A stretch of DNA of 44,388 bases, taken from assembly GCA_018433835.1 (NCBI GenBank), contig JAHDQM010000041.1, positions 1-44,388 of the forward strand. Reading direction: 5' to 3'. The DNA is from Methanoculleus sp. GTDB taxonomy: Archaea; Halobacteriota; Methanomicrobia; Methanomicrobiales; Methanoculleaceae. Below the pieces are notes generated by a model that was not told where the DNA came from, did not search any database, and worked only from the letters and a program-made list of their open reading frames with translations. Positions 16,364 through 24,701 of the stretch are shown one piece after another. Made by a program: the position numbers and the translations under genes. Position 1 is the first letter of the stretch, and every line of letters starts with the position of its first letter.

Positions 16364-17418
16364 TATGGAATCTCCCTGTATATGCGGTCAAAGAAGTGCA
16401 CCTCCGTATCCCGGGGTCCGCCGTGCGCCTCCGGGTGGAACTGGACGCAGGTTATGTTGAGGTCGCGGTTCTCGAACCCCTCGACCGTACCGTCGTTCAC
16501 GTTCCGGTACGAGACGATGCAGTCCTCCGGCAGGGTCTCCTCGTCCACCGCGAACCCATGGTTCTGCGTCGTGATGTAGATGCTCCCGTCCTTGTAACGG
16601 ACCGGCTGGTTCGTCCCCCGGTGGCCGAACATCATCTTGTAGGTCTCGGCGCCGAGCGCGAGGGCGGCAACCTGGATGCCCATGCAGATACCGATGACCG
16701 GCACCTCCCCGGCGAGGTCGCGGACGCACCGGATAGCGTGCGTTGCCCTCCTCGGGTCGCCGGGACCGTTGGTGATGAAGAGTGCGTCGGGCTTTGCGCC
16801 CATCACCTCGTCAGGTGCGGCGGAGTGCGGGAAGACGTGGAGGTCGGCACCACGGTATTTGAGACTTTCAAGGATATGCCGCTTCACCCCGAGGTCGATG
16901 ACGGCGATCCGTTTTCCGAGGCCGCTGATCCGGTACGGCTCAGCGCAGGAGACACTCCCGATAAGGTCGACGTCGCCGATGGGGGAGACGGCCCGGGCGC
17001 GCCGGACCGCTTCTTCGCCGTCATCGCTGCCGACGATGAGTGAGGCACGGAGCGTGCCGACCGTCCGGGTCTTTATCGTCAGGCTGCGGGTATCGACGCC
17101 CGACATCCCCAAAAGACCGTTCTCTTCAAAAAACTCCGCAACCGAGGGTTGCGTCGTGGGTGCCGCAGCGATCTCACGTGCGATGCAGCCGCGCGCATGA
17201 ACCAGCGGACTCTCGAAATTCTGCAGGTCCACGCCGTAATTCCCGATAAGGGGATACGTAAACATCAAAATCTGTCCGGCATAACTGGGGTCAGTCAATG
17301 CCTCCATGTAACCGGTCATCTGCGTCGTGAAGACGAGTTCCCCGGAACATGTCCCCTCAACGCCGAAACCATCCCCTACAACAAATGTTCCGTCTTCAAG
17401 ACCCAGAACCGCCTTCAT
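16363..17418 (-). CDS. carA: Carbamoyl-phosphate synthase, small (glutaminase) subunit
   Basis: Class I glutamine amidotransferase that releases ammonia for CarB. 351 aa. The N-terminal CarA domain (MKAVLGLEDGTFVVGDGFG) is followed by the amidotransferase domain with the nucleophile in VIGICMGIQ and the catalytic His/Glu in CVQFHPEAHGGP. The usual LGH/LGN after the nucleophile is MGI here, a conservative variation. A TATA-like element (CCGTTAATAAGG on the minus strand, 17446-17457) lies about 33 nt upstream of the ATG, so the leader is very short. Confidence 0.95.
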   Translation of the reverse strand: MKAVLGLEDGTFVVGDGFGVEGTCSGELVFTTQMTGYMEALTDPSYAGQILMFTYPLIGNYGVDLQNFESPLVHARGCIAREIAAAPTTQPSVAEFFEENGLLGMSGVDTRSLTIKTRTVGTLRASLIVGSDDGEEAVRRARAVSPIGDVDLIGSVSCAEPYRISGLGKRIAVIDLGVKRHILESLKYRGADLHVFPHSAAPDEVMGAKPDALFITNGPGDPRRATHAIRCVRDLAGEVPVIGICMGIQVAALALGAETYKMMFGHRGTNQPVRYKDGSIYITTQNHGFAVDEETLPEDCIVSYRNVNDGTVEGFENRDLNITCVQFHPEAHGGPRDTEVHFFDRIYREIP

Positions 17419-17445
17419 GAATTACCATACCATGTGGATCAGATT

Positions 17446-17457
17446 CCTTATTAACGG
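17446..17457 (-). promoter_or_regulatory. Candidate TATA box of carAB
   Basis: CCGTTAATAAGG on the minus strand, centred about 33 nt before the carA ATG. Confidence 0.4.
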
Positions 17458-17562
17458 TAATGACTGATCGGACGCCTGCCCCTGCAACCCTGTCGGAAAC
17501 CCGAAACGGCGGGCCCCCGGATACCCGAAACATTGAATACCGATGAGCTCCAGGGACACACA

Positions 17563-18444
17563 ATGGTCGAGAGCGCAGCGGAGAAGATCCAATCCATCGA
17601 GACACCGGAAGGGACGTTTACCGTCAGGCTCACCCTTGATGACTTAGGAAGCATCTATCCGGGCATGATCCGGTATACCGTCGAAGTTCTCCACGGCACC
17701 GAAACGGTCTACACCTACGCGATCAACTCCTACGAGGCGCCGCCGGGCTCCCTCTTCGATACCCAGGAAGTGGCGGAGATCGTCTTTTCCCGGCTCGTGC
17801 ACGACGTTGCAGCCCGCCCCCACGTCTACACCCGCCCCCGTCTTTTTACCCGCCCGCTCCCGGACAGCGGCACGACCGACGTCGTCATCCTGCAGGGGAG
17901 CCCACGCCGGTTCGGGAACTCCGCGAAGATTGCGTCGTGGTGCGACGACGAGGCCGCCCGGGCCGGCCTCTCTTCCCGGGTCTTCTACCTGCAGGAGATG
18001 GATATCAGGGCATGCGCCGGCTGCTACACCTGCTACGACTACGGCTACTGCCCGGTCGAAGACGATATGCCCGGGATCATCCGGGCACTTGAGGCCGCCT
18101 CCATCATCGTCGTATGCACGCCGGTCTACACCAGCACCGTCCCGGCGCCCCTCAAAGCGGTGATGGACCGCTGCCAGTGGCTCCATGCCCGGGAGAAGAT
18201 ACTGGGCAGAGAGGTGCACGCCCGGGGCCTGCTCGTCGCCGTCGCGGGACGGCGGGGGGCCGAGCCGTTTGTCTGTGTAGCGCACGTGGTCGACGCGTTC
18301 ATGGAGAACCTGGGTATCCTTCCCGCCGAGCCGGTGCTGATCGGCGACCTCGACCGGGTCCGGGACGTGGAGAAGATCGAGGGAGTTGAGGGCGACGTCC
18401 GGGCGGCGCTGCGCGCGCTGCTTACTCCTCGAGACGAAGGCTAA
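17563..18444 (+). CDS. Iron-sulfur flavoprotein (Isf-type) with an N-terminal extension
   Basis: 293 aa. The C-terminal ~190 residues are an NADPH-dependent-FMN-reductase-like flavodoxin fold: LQGSPRRFGNSAKIA binds the FMN phosphate, followed by the compact Isf cysteine motif CX2CX2CX5C (C151, C154, C157, C163), which holds a [4Fe-4S] cluster. PVYTSTVPAPLKAVMDR is the usual third conserved block. Isf proteins shuttle electrons or reduce O2/peroxide in methanogens. The first ~100 residues (a beta-rich segment with TPEGTFTVRLTLDDLG) are not part of the standard family and I do not recognise them. The ATG at 17563 is preferred; a TTG 30 nt upstream is the alternative. Confidence 0.8.
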   Translation: MVESAAEKIQSIETPEGTFTVRLTLDDLGSIYPGMIRYTVEVLHGTETVYTYAINSYEAPPGSLFDTQEVAEIVFSRLVHDVAARPHVYTRPRLFTRPLPDSGTTDVVILQGSPRRFGNSAKIASWCDDEAARAGLSSRVFYLQEMDIRACAGCYTCYDYGYCPVEDDMPGIIRALEAASIIVVCTPVYTSTVPAPLKAVMDRCQWLHAREKILGREVHARGLLVAVAGRRGAEPFVCVAHVVDAFMENLGILPAEPVLIGDLDRVRDVEKIEGVEGDVRAALRALLTPRDEG

Positions 18445-18450
18445 TATAGC
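18441..18450 (+). promoter_or_regulatory. TATA box of the thioredoxin-like gene
   Basis: CTAATATAGC, centred 27 nt before the ATG at 18473 and overlapping the end of the preceding gene; predicts a leaderless mRNA. Confidence 0.55.
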
Positions 18451-18472
18451 ATTCGTCCCCCACCGATGATGC

Positions 18473-18817
18473 ATGGCAGAAGTGACTGTTGAGATTGTCG
18501 GCTTTGCGGAATCCGAATGCGGTCCGTTTCCCTGCGACGAGACGAGATCCTGCGGCCTTGAGACCTGTTACCCGTCCAATAGCCTTATGGACGCCATCGG
18601 CGCCCTGCGCGACGAACTTCTCGCCGATTACGGCGAAAGGGTCGAGGTGAAGACGACGCTGCTCGACGAGGAGATGCCCGACCACATCAGGGAGATCATC
18701 GAGGAACGCCACCCCCCCATCCCGATTATCCTTGTTAACGGACGTCTTACGTCGATCGGGAGGGTTTCGCTCGATCTGATAAAAGAAGAGATTGATTATG
18801 CGCTTGAAGAGTCCTAG
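18473..18817 (+). CDS. Small cysteine-rich thioredoxin-like protein
   Basis: 114 aa. The beta-strand EVTVEIVGFAESEC leads into four Cys at 16, 21, 27 and 32 (CGPFPC, then SC and TC). Next come a helix, a second strand (VEVKTTLLDEEMP), a cis-Pro-like PPIPIILVNGRLTS and a C-terminal helix. This order fits a thioredoxin fold of the YuzD-like type, but with a CX4C rather than the classic CX2C pair, so a disulfide or metal-binding role is inferred rather than shown. Its TAG stop overlaps the TAG stop of the convergent carbonic anhydrase gene at a CTAG. It follows the iron-sulfur flavoprotein by 28 nt but has its own TATA box. Confidence 0.7.
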   Translation: MAEVTVEIVGFAESECGPFPCDETRSCGLETCYPSNSLMDAIGALRDELLADYGERVEVKTTLLDEEMPDHIREIIEERHPPIPIILVNGRLTSIGRVSLDLIKEEIDYALEES

Positions 18818-19395
18818 AATATCTTCTCCAACTCTCCGGTCGCAAGGTCGAAGTACAGGCCGTGAAGTTTGACCCGTCCTTCTTTTTCCGCGGCCCTGAC
18901 CGGCGGGTAGGTGCGGAGGTGCTCAAGCTGCAGGGCGACGTTCTCGATCTCGATGAGGCGGAGCCGGTTCTTCTCTTCTTCGGGGCTCTTCGGCGCCGGG
19001 ATCCTCTCATCGACCCGGCGTTTCGCCTCCACCGCGTTATTCAGCCAGAGCGGGACATACGCGTCCTCGCTCTCGTGGTCCAGCGCCTTTATGGCACCGC
19101 AGTTCGAGTGCCCGCAGATGACGATATCTCCGACCTTGAGGTGGTTTACTGCGTACTCGAGCACGGTCGCGAAGTTCCAGTCGTGAATCGGGACGATGTT
19201 GCCGATGTTCCGCTGTACGAAGAGTTGCCCGGCCTTCGCGCCGGTGATGCGCTCGGGGTCCACTCTTGAGTCGGAGCATCCTACCCAGAGGACTTCCGGG
19301 TGCTGGCTTGATACAAGCGGGCCGTAATGTTCGGGGTCCTTTGCAAAGTCTTCTTTCAGGAAGCGCTTGTTACCCTCAAGAAATTTATCGATCAT
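18814..19395 (-). CDS. Beta-class carbonic anhydrase
   Basis: Interconverts CO2 and bicarbonate, useful for bicarbonate supply to CarB and carboxylases and for CO2-fed methanogenesis. 193 aa. Zinc ligands Cys40 (in VGCSDSR, with Asp42/Arg44 as the catalytic dyad), His96 and Cys99 (in CGHSNCGA) are all present. The N-terminal GNKRFL and QRNIGNIV segments are typical of the plant/bacterial-type beta class. The ATG at 19395 gives the normal family length. The gene converges on and overlaps the thioredoxin-like gene by four bases. Confidence 0.92.
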   Translation of the reverse strand: MIDKFLEGNKRFLKEDFAKDPEHYGPLVSSQHPEVLWVGCSDSRVDPERITGAKAGQLFVQRNIGNIVPIHDWNFATVLEYAVNHLKVGDIVICGHSNCGAIKALDHESEDAYVPLWLNNAVEAKRRVDERIPAPKSPEEEKNRLRLIEIENVALQLEHLRTYPPVRAAEKEGRVKLHGLYFDLATGELEKIF

Positions 19396-19729
19396 CCATA
19401 TACTCCGTAAGGCTGATGTGGGCGGCCGTCCCGGACGGGGGCGCCTGAAGAGGGGATTATGTCCAGAGGTTTAAAAATGTATACGGCCGGATGTCGAGGG
19501 TGGGAGAGCAATCCGGGATCAGGACAAACGAACGGAATTCCGGCCCGGAACAACGGCCGATACACCGGAGCACCCCTGCGCATCAATGGACGGATCGGGG
19601 ATTCGGGTACTGCATGCGCCACGGCATTGAGGAAGAGGTGCTTAACAACGTACGTTTATTTATAGCAACGGTCTCCGATCGGGGCCACGGTACCGGCGAG
19701 GGGTATGCGCTCCCCGCCAAAAAAGAAGG
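19396..19729. other. Intergenic region upstream of carbonic anhydrase, no gene seen
   Basis: 334 nt with no supportable coding frame, tRNA or modular repeat. It contains an AT-rich element (GTATACATTTTTAAACC on the minus strand, 19468-19484) that may be the carbonic anhydrase promoter, a CCGTC/GACGG hairpin near 19428-19440, and the ilvD terminator at its right end. Confidence 0.4.
19719..19724 (-). terminator. T6 terminator of ilvD
   Basis: Six A on the plus strand (T6 on the minus strand) 5 nt beyond the ilvD stop. Confidence 0.5.
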
Positions 19730-21373
19730 TTATCTCTGGACGGCGCCGAGGTTCGCCTGCTCGACGGTCCGTGCGTACCGGGCGAGCACACCAGTAAGCC
19801 GGCTTGCCGGCGGCTTCCAGGCCCGACGCCGCTCATCCAGGGTCGCTGAATCGACGGAGAGGTCGAGGCGTTTTGCGTAGAGATCGATCACGATCTCGTC
19901 GCCGTCCTCCACGAGAGCGATCGGCCCGCCGACCGCAGCCTCGGGCGCGATGTGCCCGATGCACGGTCCCCGGGTGCCACCCGAGAAGCGCCCGTCAGTC
20001 ACCAGGGCGACCCGGGCATAGCCGAGGCCCATCAGCGCCGAGGTCGGCGAGAGCATCTCGGGCATCCCGGGTCCTCCGCGCGGCCCTTCGTAGCGGATCA
20101 CGACGACATCGCCCTCCGCGATCTCGCGGTGGAGGATCGCCTCCATCGCAGCATCTTCACCGTCGAAGACCCGTGCCGGCCCCCGGTGCCGCCACATCGC
20201 CTCCGGGACGGCGGCGCACTTGACGACGGCGCCGTCGGGGGCAAGCGTTCCTCGCACGACCTTCAGGCCTCCGGCAGGGCTGACCGGGGCATCGGCCGTC
20301 CGGATCACGTCCGGGTCGGCGACCCGTGCATTCTTCGCAATCTCGATGACCGAACGGCCCGAGACCGTCGGGGCGTCGTCGAGGTAGCCCTCAAGCATCT
20401 TCAGGACCGCAGGGATGCCCCCCGCACGGTGGAGGGCGAGCATCGAGTGCGGCCCCCCGGGCTGCATGTGGCAGATGTGCGGGGTCACTTCGCCAACGGC
20501 GTTGAAGGTCTCGAGGTCGAGGGGGGCACCCGCCTCCAGGGCGACGGCCATCAGGTGGAGCACTGTGTTCGTCGATCCCCCGAGCGCCATGTCCACCCTT
20601 ATCGCGTTCGCAAGGCTCGTTTCGGTGACGATATCCCGGGGGCGGACGCCCTCCCGAACGAGGCCGACCGCCCGCTCCCCGCTCTCACGGGCTATGCGGA
20701 GTTTCGCCGCGTCGACCGCAGGGATGGCCGCGCATCCCGGGAGGGAGAGGCCCAGCGCCTCGGTCACGCACGCCATGGTGTTTGCGGTGTAGAGCCCCTG
20801 GCAGCTGCCGCACCCGGGCATCGCCGCGCACTCGAGTTTCCCGAGCTCCTCCTCGCTCATCGTGCCGGCGGCGACGCGGCCCACGCCCTCGAAGACGTCG
20901 ATGAGGGAGAGTTCGCGGCCTGCCGCGTAACCGGGGAGCATGGGGCCGCCGGTGACGACGATCGCCGGGATGTTGCACCGCACCGCCGCCATGAGCATGC
21001 CGGGGACGATCTTGTCGCAGGTGCAGACGCAGACCAGGCCGTCGAACCGGTGCGCCTCGACCATCAGTTCGACGGCGTCGGCGATGTTCTCCCGCGAGGG
21101 AAGGGAATACCGCATCCCCTCGTGCCCCATCGCGATCCCGTCGCAGATGCCGATGGTCCCGAACTCGAACGGCGTGCCGCCCGCGGCCGCGACCCCTTCC
21201 TGCACCTTCTGCGAGAGGGACCGGAGGTGGATATGCCCGGGGACGATGGTGTTGTAGGCGTTCGCTACCCCGATGAAGGGCTGGTCCATCTCCCGGTCGG
21301 TCACGCCGAGCGACCTGAGCAGCGCCCGGTTCGGGGCACGCTGGTAGCCAATCTTTACCGTCTCACTCCGCAT
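19730..21373 (-). CDS. ilvD: Dihydroxy-acid dehydratase
   Basis: Dehydrates 2,3-dihydroxy-isovalerate and -methylvalerate, the third common step in valine and isoleucine synthesis; an Fe-S enzyme. 547 aa, normal length. Cluster cysteines are in [10 protein letters not shown] and [16 protein letters not shown], and the C-terminal block [19 protein letters not shown] is the IlvD/Edd signature. The start MRSETVK is chosen because GAGG lies 6 nt upstream; an ATG 12 nt earlier and an open frame to 21460 are less likely. The promoter is probably the TATA at 21477-21486. IlvB, IlvN and CimA of the same pathway are encoded near 33-37 kb. Confidence 0.95.
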   Translation of the reverse strand: MRSETVKIGYQRAPNRALLRSLGVTDREMDQPFIGVANAYNTIVPGHIHLRSLSQKVQEGVAAAGGTPFEFGTIGICDGIAMGHEGMRYSLPSRENIADAVELMVEAHRFDGLVCVCTCDKIVPGMLMAAVRCNIPAIVVTGGPMLPGYAAGRELSLIDVFEGVGRVAAGTMSEEELGKLECAAMPGCGSCQGLYTANTMACVTEALGLSLPGCAAIPAVDAAKLRIARESGERAVGLVREGVRPRDIVTETSLANAIRVDMALGGSTNTVLHLMAVALEAGAPLDLETFNAVGEVTPHICHMQPGGPHSMLALHRAGGIPAVLKMLEGYLDDAPTVSGRSVIEIAKNARVADPDVIRTADAPVSPAGGLKVVRGTLAPDGAVVKCAAVPEAMWRHRGPARVFDGEDAAMEAILHREIAEGDVVVIRYEGPRGGPGMPEMLSPTSALMGLGYARVALVTDGRFSGGTRGPCIGHIAPEAAVGGPIALVEDGDEIVIDLYAKRLDLSVDSATLDERRRAWKPPASRLTGVLARYARTVEQANLGAVQR

Positions 21374-21476
21374 GGTAATCCTCATAGGAGGATAAGCGCG
21401 CAGGGGGAAAAGAGTATGCCGGTTGTGGGGGCGGTGGTGCAGAAGGAGGTTTTCCTGCATGGTGGGCGGGTGAGTT

Positions 21477-21486
21477 CTTATATTTG
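21477..21486 (-). promoter_or_regulatory. TATA box of ilvD
   Basis: CAAATATAAG on the minus strand; predicts a leader of about 80 nt before the ATG at 21373. Confidence 0.5.
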
Positions 21487-21546
21487 AGAGTGCTTACACC
21501 GCACACTCTTTGAGTTATCACGCCCCATTCGACCAAACATACCCGT

Positions 21547-22147
21547 ACACAGATTTCAGGTGGATATCGCCACGCACTGCCCCCGCCCCTGAGGGGCGGG
21601 GAACGACTGCCGGAACGGCAGGAGTTTAAGCACCGAAGGTGTGGAGTGCGACGGGCCTTGGGGCCGGAGCATGAGCACCGAAGGTGTGGAGTGCGACGGG
21701 CCTTGGGGCCGGAGCATGAGCACCGAAGGTGCGTCTGAGGAGGCCGGAGGCCGGGTGGGGTGCGACGGACGGCACGTCCGGAGCTCGAGAAGACCGGAGG
21801 GCTTCGAGTGGGGGTTACAGGCGCCCACTATGGGGTAGAGACAGGGGAGGGGGGATGCTCCCCCTCCCCACCCGACGGTGGTCGAGCTCCGTTCCTCGAA
21901 GACCTTCGGTCTTCTCGAACTCCTGTCCAACGGACAGTCGTTCTACGAACCGTCGCACTCCCCGTCAGCCCCTCCTCGCACCTTCGGTGCTCGAACCCCG
22001 CTCCTGCAGGGCGTCGTTCCCCAATGGCGATAGACGATGCGTGCCCGAAGGTGCGACGTTCCTCCGGAACGGAGCTTGAGCACCGCAAGGTGCGGGGGCA
22101 GGCGGAGTTCGAGCATCGTCAGATGCGCAGGCCACCACGGTCCACTG
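21547..22147 (-). repeat. Modular hairpin repeat, copy 5 (largest, two-armed)
   Basis: About 600 bp, bounded by ACACAGATTTCAGGTGGAT on the left and CCACGGTCCACTG (the left box, on the minus strand) on the right. The core palindrome GGGGAGGGGG-GATGCT-CCCCCTCCCC is at 21844-21869. Hairpins in the arms include CTGCCG-GAA-CGGCAG (21607-21621), CGGACG-GCA-CGTCCG (21766-21780), GAAGACC-TTC-GGTCTTC (21898-21914), CTGTCC-AAC-GGACAG (21923-21937), CGTTCC-TCC-GGAACG (22057-22071), GCACC-GCAA-GGTGC (22080-22093) and GCATC-GTCA-GATGC (22113-22126). Orientation of modules flips around the core. Confidence 0.85.
21630..21731. repeat. 45-bp tandem duplication inside repeat copy 5
   Basis: Two identical 45-bp units (21630-21674, 21675-21719) and a 12-bp partial third. 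Each unit is one hairpin module plus its flanks (GCACCGAAGGTG ... GGCCTTGGGGCC ... GGAGCATGA), showing that arrays grow by module duplication. Confidence 0.9.
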
Positions 22148-22295
22148 TATGGGATTTTATCGCAGTTTGCCAGTTTTGTGTTCCGGGAGTACGCTCATAT
22201 TCTAGTGCCCATGTTATTGCAAAAAGACATAAAATAGGGAACGATCAGCGCAAAAAAGGCGGTAGTTGTATCGGCACGTGGATCGCCCCCGTCCT
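22148..22295. other. Short AT-richer spacer, nothing recognised
   Basis: Lies between the largest repeat copy and the ABC-transporter remnants. No coding frame, hairpin or promoter stands out. Confidence 0.3.
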
Positions 22296-22388
22296 TCACC
22301 CCTCAATCCCCTCATACAGCATCTCGTTGCACCAGATGGTGCGGGCGTCGTCATCGATCTCCTGCGGTTTATCATTCTTTTTCTTCAC
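22296..22388 (-). pseudogene. Possible protein C-terminal remnant or 30-aa peptide
   Basis: A frame on the minus strand reads a plausible acidic C-terminus (DKPQEIDDDARTIWCNEML) ending in TGA at 22296. A GTG at 22388 could start a 30-aa peptide, but there is no spaced ribosome site. It lies directly after the ABC-ATPase fragment in another frame, so it may be a leftover of a neighbouring gene in the same decayed locus. I do not recognise its family. Confidence 0.3.
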
Positions 22389-22602
22389 CCCTCGGGTGGG
22401 CGGCGGCCTCGACTCCGTCGATGGAGCACGCACCCGGGGTCTGCCGGATGATCTCGACGGACATCAGGATACGGGTGCTTTTTCCGGCGCCGTTCGAACC
22501 GAGCAGTCCGAAACTGCGGCCTGGTGAACATGCCGCAACATTCCACTCTCCGGTCCGCTCCACCCCTCTGCAGGTGCTCTCGGTGGCAATCGAGGAGCAC
22601 AA
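22372..22602 (-). pseudogene. ABC transporter ATPase remnant
   Basis: About 45 residues match the start of an ABC-2-type ATPase (FGLLGSNGAGKST, a complete Walker A, then a segment equivalent to the usual IRP-T-G-x-x-x-I-x-G-x block, read here as IIRQTPGACSIDGV). The protein then stops; Q-loop, signature and Walker B are absent, and the sequence upstream of Walker A is not protein-like in this frame. The homologous region therefore survives only as a fragment. The adjacent six-helix membrane gene could be its former partner (inference). Confidence 0.65.
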
Positions 22603-22633
22603 GAGATGCGATTACGAGGTGGTGTTTCTTGAG

Positions 22634-23221
22634 TCACCCATCCTTCGCATTCCATGCCATGGCGAGATAACATACCCCGATCACGGGCATGCATACGATC
22701 CAGTATATCGCCATCATCCCGAGCGCCGACTCGAACATCCCGTGCGGAAAGTCCCGCACCAGAATAACCATGGCGGTTGTGGCGGGTACACACATGATTG
22801 CGGTGAGTGCAATAGACACAGATTTGACCCGCTGGTCTGCCGGGATGGCATAGAACACCGCCATGGAACAGGGGGCGAGGAGCAATGTCCCGGCTGCCCA
22901 GCTAGCCCAGTATGACTCTGGAATGCCGCGTGGAATCGATCCGCCGATGAGAACAAGGAACACCCCTAACATGAGGACAGCGAGAAGATCCAGGATGAGC
23001 GGGACGACGAGATACCGTTGAACCGGTTTCATGAACTTCCCTGAAAGGAGGGTGAGCAGCATACCGGCGATGGATAGGGTGCACGTCGCAATCAGAACCG
23101 CAGTAAACAGGACCGGACCGCTATACGGGTATATCAGCAACAGGGCGTAGGTAACCGGCATCCAGAAGAATACTGCGGATGCCAGCGCCAGCGAGTATTT
23201 CATAAGATGTGATTTTCCCAT
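22634..23221 (-). CDS. Hypothetical membrane protein, about six helices
   Basis: 195 aa, strongly hydrophobic. Apparent membrane segments lie near residues 8-30, 38-58, 70-95, 105-125, 133-153 and 163-188. No Cys/His motifs or known domain are recognised. The start is the ATG at 23221 (MGKSHLMKYS); a second ATG six codons in is possible. There is no clear ribosome site, and a T6 run on the minus strand lies just upstream, so the gene may depend on a nearby weak promoter. It lies between an ABC-ATPase fragment and an interrupted secreted-enzyme gene, so it may be the leftover permease of a decayed exporter, but this is speculative. Confidence 0.55.
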   Translation of the reverse strand: MGKSHLMKYSLALASAVFFWMPVTYALLLIYPYSGPVLFTAVLIATCTLSIAGMLLTLLSGKFMKPVQRYLVVPLILDLLAVLMLGVFLVLIGGSIPRGIPESYWASWAAGTLLLAPCSMAVFYAIPADQRVKSVSIALTAIMCVPATTAMVILVRDFPHGMFESALGMMAIYWIVCMPVIGVCYLAMAWNAKDG

Positions 23222-23226
23222 AAGCT

Positions 23227-23232
23227 AAAAAA
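23227..23232 (-). terminator. T6 run after the phospholipase-like gene
   Basis: Six A on the plus strand (T6 on the minus strand) 11 nt beyond the stop at 23244. Confidence 0.4.
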
Positions 23233-23243
23233 GGATAGAGCGT

Positions 23244-24701
23244 TTATCCGACGAGGTCGTAGAACTCCTCGATGTAGCCTTGATCTCCGCCGTAACTGTC
23301 GGTAACCCGGAGTCTCCAGTCGTGGATGTTCTGGAATCCGACCGCATTGATGCACAAGGCGAGATTATCGGTGCCATCCCCCTGGTGATCCCAGATCTTT
23401 GTCTCAGTGTAGGTCGGTGACGATTCGTCCTTCCAACCGAGCCAGATCTCAAGATCTCCGATATAGGTGTGGGTGATATACGTACACAAGTACATATTCT
23501 CGCTGCACGCGATGTTGTCAATATATGCATATGAAGTTGTGTAGTCCGAGATTGCGACCCGGTTCTCGCCGATTGTGTTCGGGGAATTGTACCTGGTCAC
23601 GTAATCGATCATCCCCATATTCATCATCGCCGTTTCCCTTAGCAGGTCCCGGGTAATGGTGACCATCTCCTGTGTTAGTGCAGGCGTACTTTCCCAATTA
23701 GGGGTATTCATTATGTCGCAGATCCTTGCAAGCTTTTGGTGGGAATACCAAGCGAGGTACTCTGACGCATCTGACGGATCCTCTATGCGATAATACCTGT
23801 CAACCCAGAGAGCTGACTCCAACTCGCTCCAGTACGATGACACCCACTCTTCGTAGGCTAAATGGTGCGCCTGACCATTGAGCACTGATGTGTGGAACGG
23901 ACAACCCAGGTCTTCGATATAGTGGAGGCCCTTGCCAATATCGACATATGCCCCATCCACATCGTACTGGTTCATTTTGGTCCGCGCCTGAAATTCGAAA
24001 TATTCGCAGGAATCTGGTCCGTAGTTGTCGAATCCCGGGACACCGGGTTCATCGAACACCCAGGAATGGCGGTTCAGGATAAGCCCGGAAAGGGGAGGCC
24101 GATCCCTGTTGAGATCCGCCCAGCCGCTATAGTCACCGAGTGTGGTGGTGTGTTCATCTGTCACGAAGTTGAGACAATCGGCGGCGATGATTGACATCTG
24201 CCAGTGCCCGTTGGCACCGGCCCATAGAATGGTCGGAGTACTGTCCTAGGCCTGAACGAGGAATTCACCGATCTGCTGCAGGACCTTTGACTGTTCCTCC
24301 TTTGAGAGGGCTGAGGTTCCATTGTAAATCTGCTTCGTTTCTTCAACCAGCCGATCCTTTTCCTCGTCGGATAAACCAGTCATGATACTTCGGAGATATG
24401 CCCAGTCCTGATCGGATGGCACTGATTTTGATGCGCTGGTGTCCGGTTTTTTCCAGGTGTCCGGGATTTCGACGGCCTTCAGCAAGGGAGTCTTCCCGGT
24501 CGCGGCTGTGTCCGGTACTTTTGTCAGTGTTCCATCGGGGTTGAGGATCATGGTGGTGGTCAGGTCTTTTCCGCCGGAACCCGGATCCTTCATCGGGGAG
24601 CTGCTGATCTCCCCCGCGCTTACGAGCGGGATTAACACCGCACATCCCAGCAACATAGCGATGAGCATGGAGAATGCCTGCATTCCAGTTTTTCATTTCA
24701 T
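23244..24701 (-). pseudogene. Secreted zinc phospholipase C/S1-P1-nuclease-like protein with P-domain, interrupted by in-frame stops
   Basis: One frame runs from an ATG at 24701 (AAGGAG 9 nt upstream) to 23244 but carries TGA at codon 3 (24693-24695) and TAG at 24246-24248. From the ATG at 24683 it reads a signal peptide (MLIAMLLGCAVLIPLVSAG) and a hydrophilic propeptide-like stretch up to the TAG. After the TAG the same frame continues ILWAGANGHWQ, where Trp and His resemble the N-terminal zinc ligands of this fold. Then come GKGLHYIEDLGCPFHTS and HHLAYEEWV, the core zinc motifs. The last ~110 residues (THTYIGDLEIWLGW, WRLRVTDSYGGDQG) are a proprotein-convertase P-domain. If read through, the product is about 480 aa and secreted. 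As written it is a broken gene; the ATG at 24197 lies after the Trp/His and lacks a signal peptide. Confidence 0.7.

Noticed and set aside
19396..19729. tRNA or small RNA gene
   Set aside because: I looked for cloverleaf arms and a TTC-A loop pattern and found none; short hairpins only.
19952..21487. 511-codon plus-strand open frame
   Set aside because: Antisense to ilvD; no protein-like features.
21630..21731. CRISPR array
   Set aside because: Only two full adjacent units with no spacers, and no cas genes in the window.
21556..21930. Repeat-encoded open frames (for example 124 codons on the minus strand)
   Set aside because: The 45-bp tandem unit is a multiple of three, so frames stay open by chance. 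The translation repeats itself and has no support outside the repeat; the hairpin pairing explains the sequence better.
24246..24248. Pyrrolysine codon in the phospholipase-like gene
   Set aside because: A second in-frame stop (TGA) lies at codon 3 after the SD-supported ATG, and pyrrolysine systems are not expected in this order; plain gene decay is the simpler reading, kept open only as a check.
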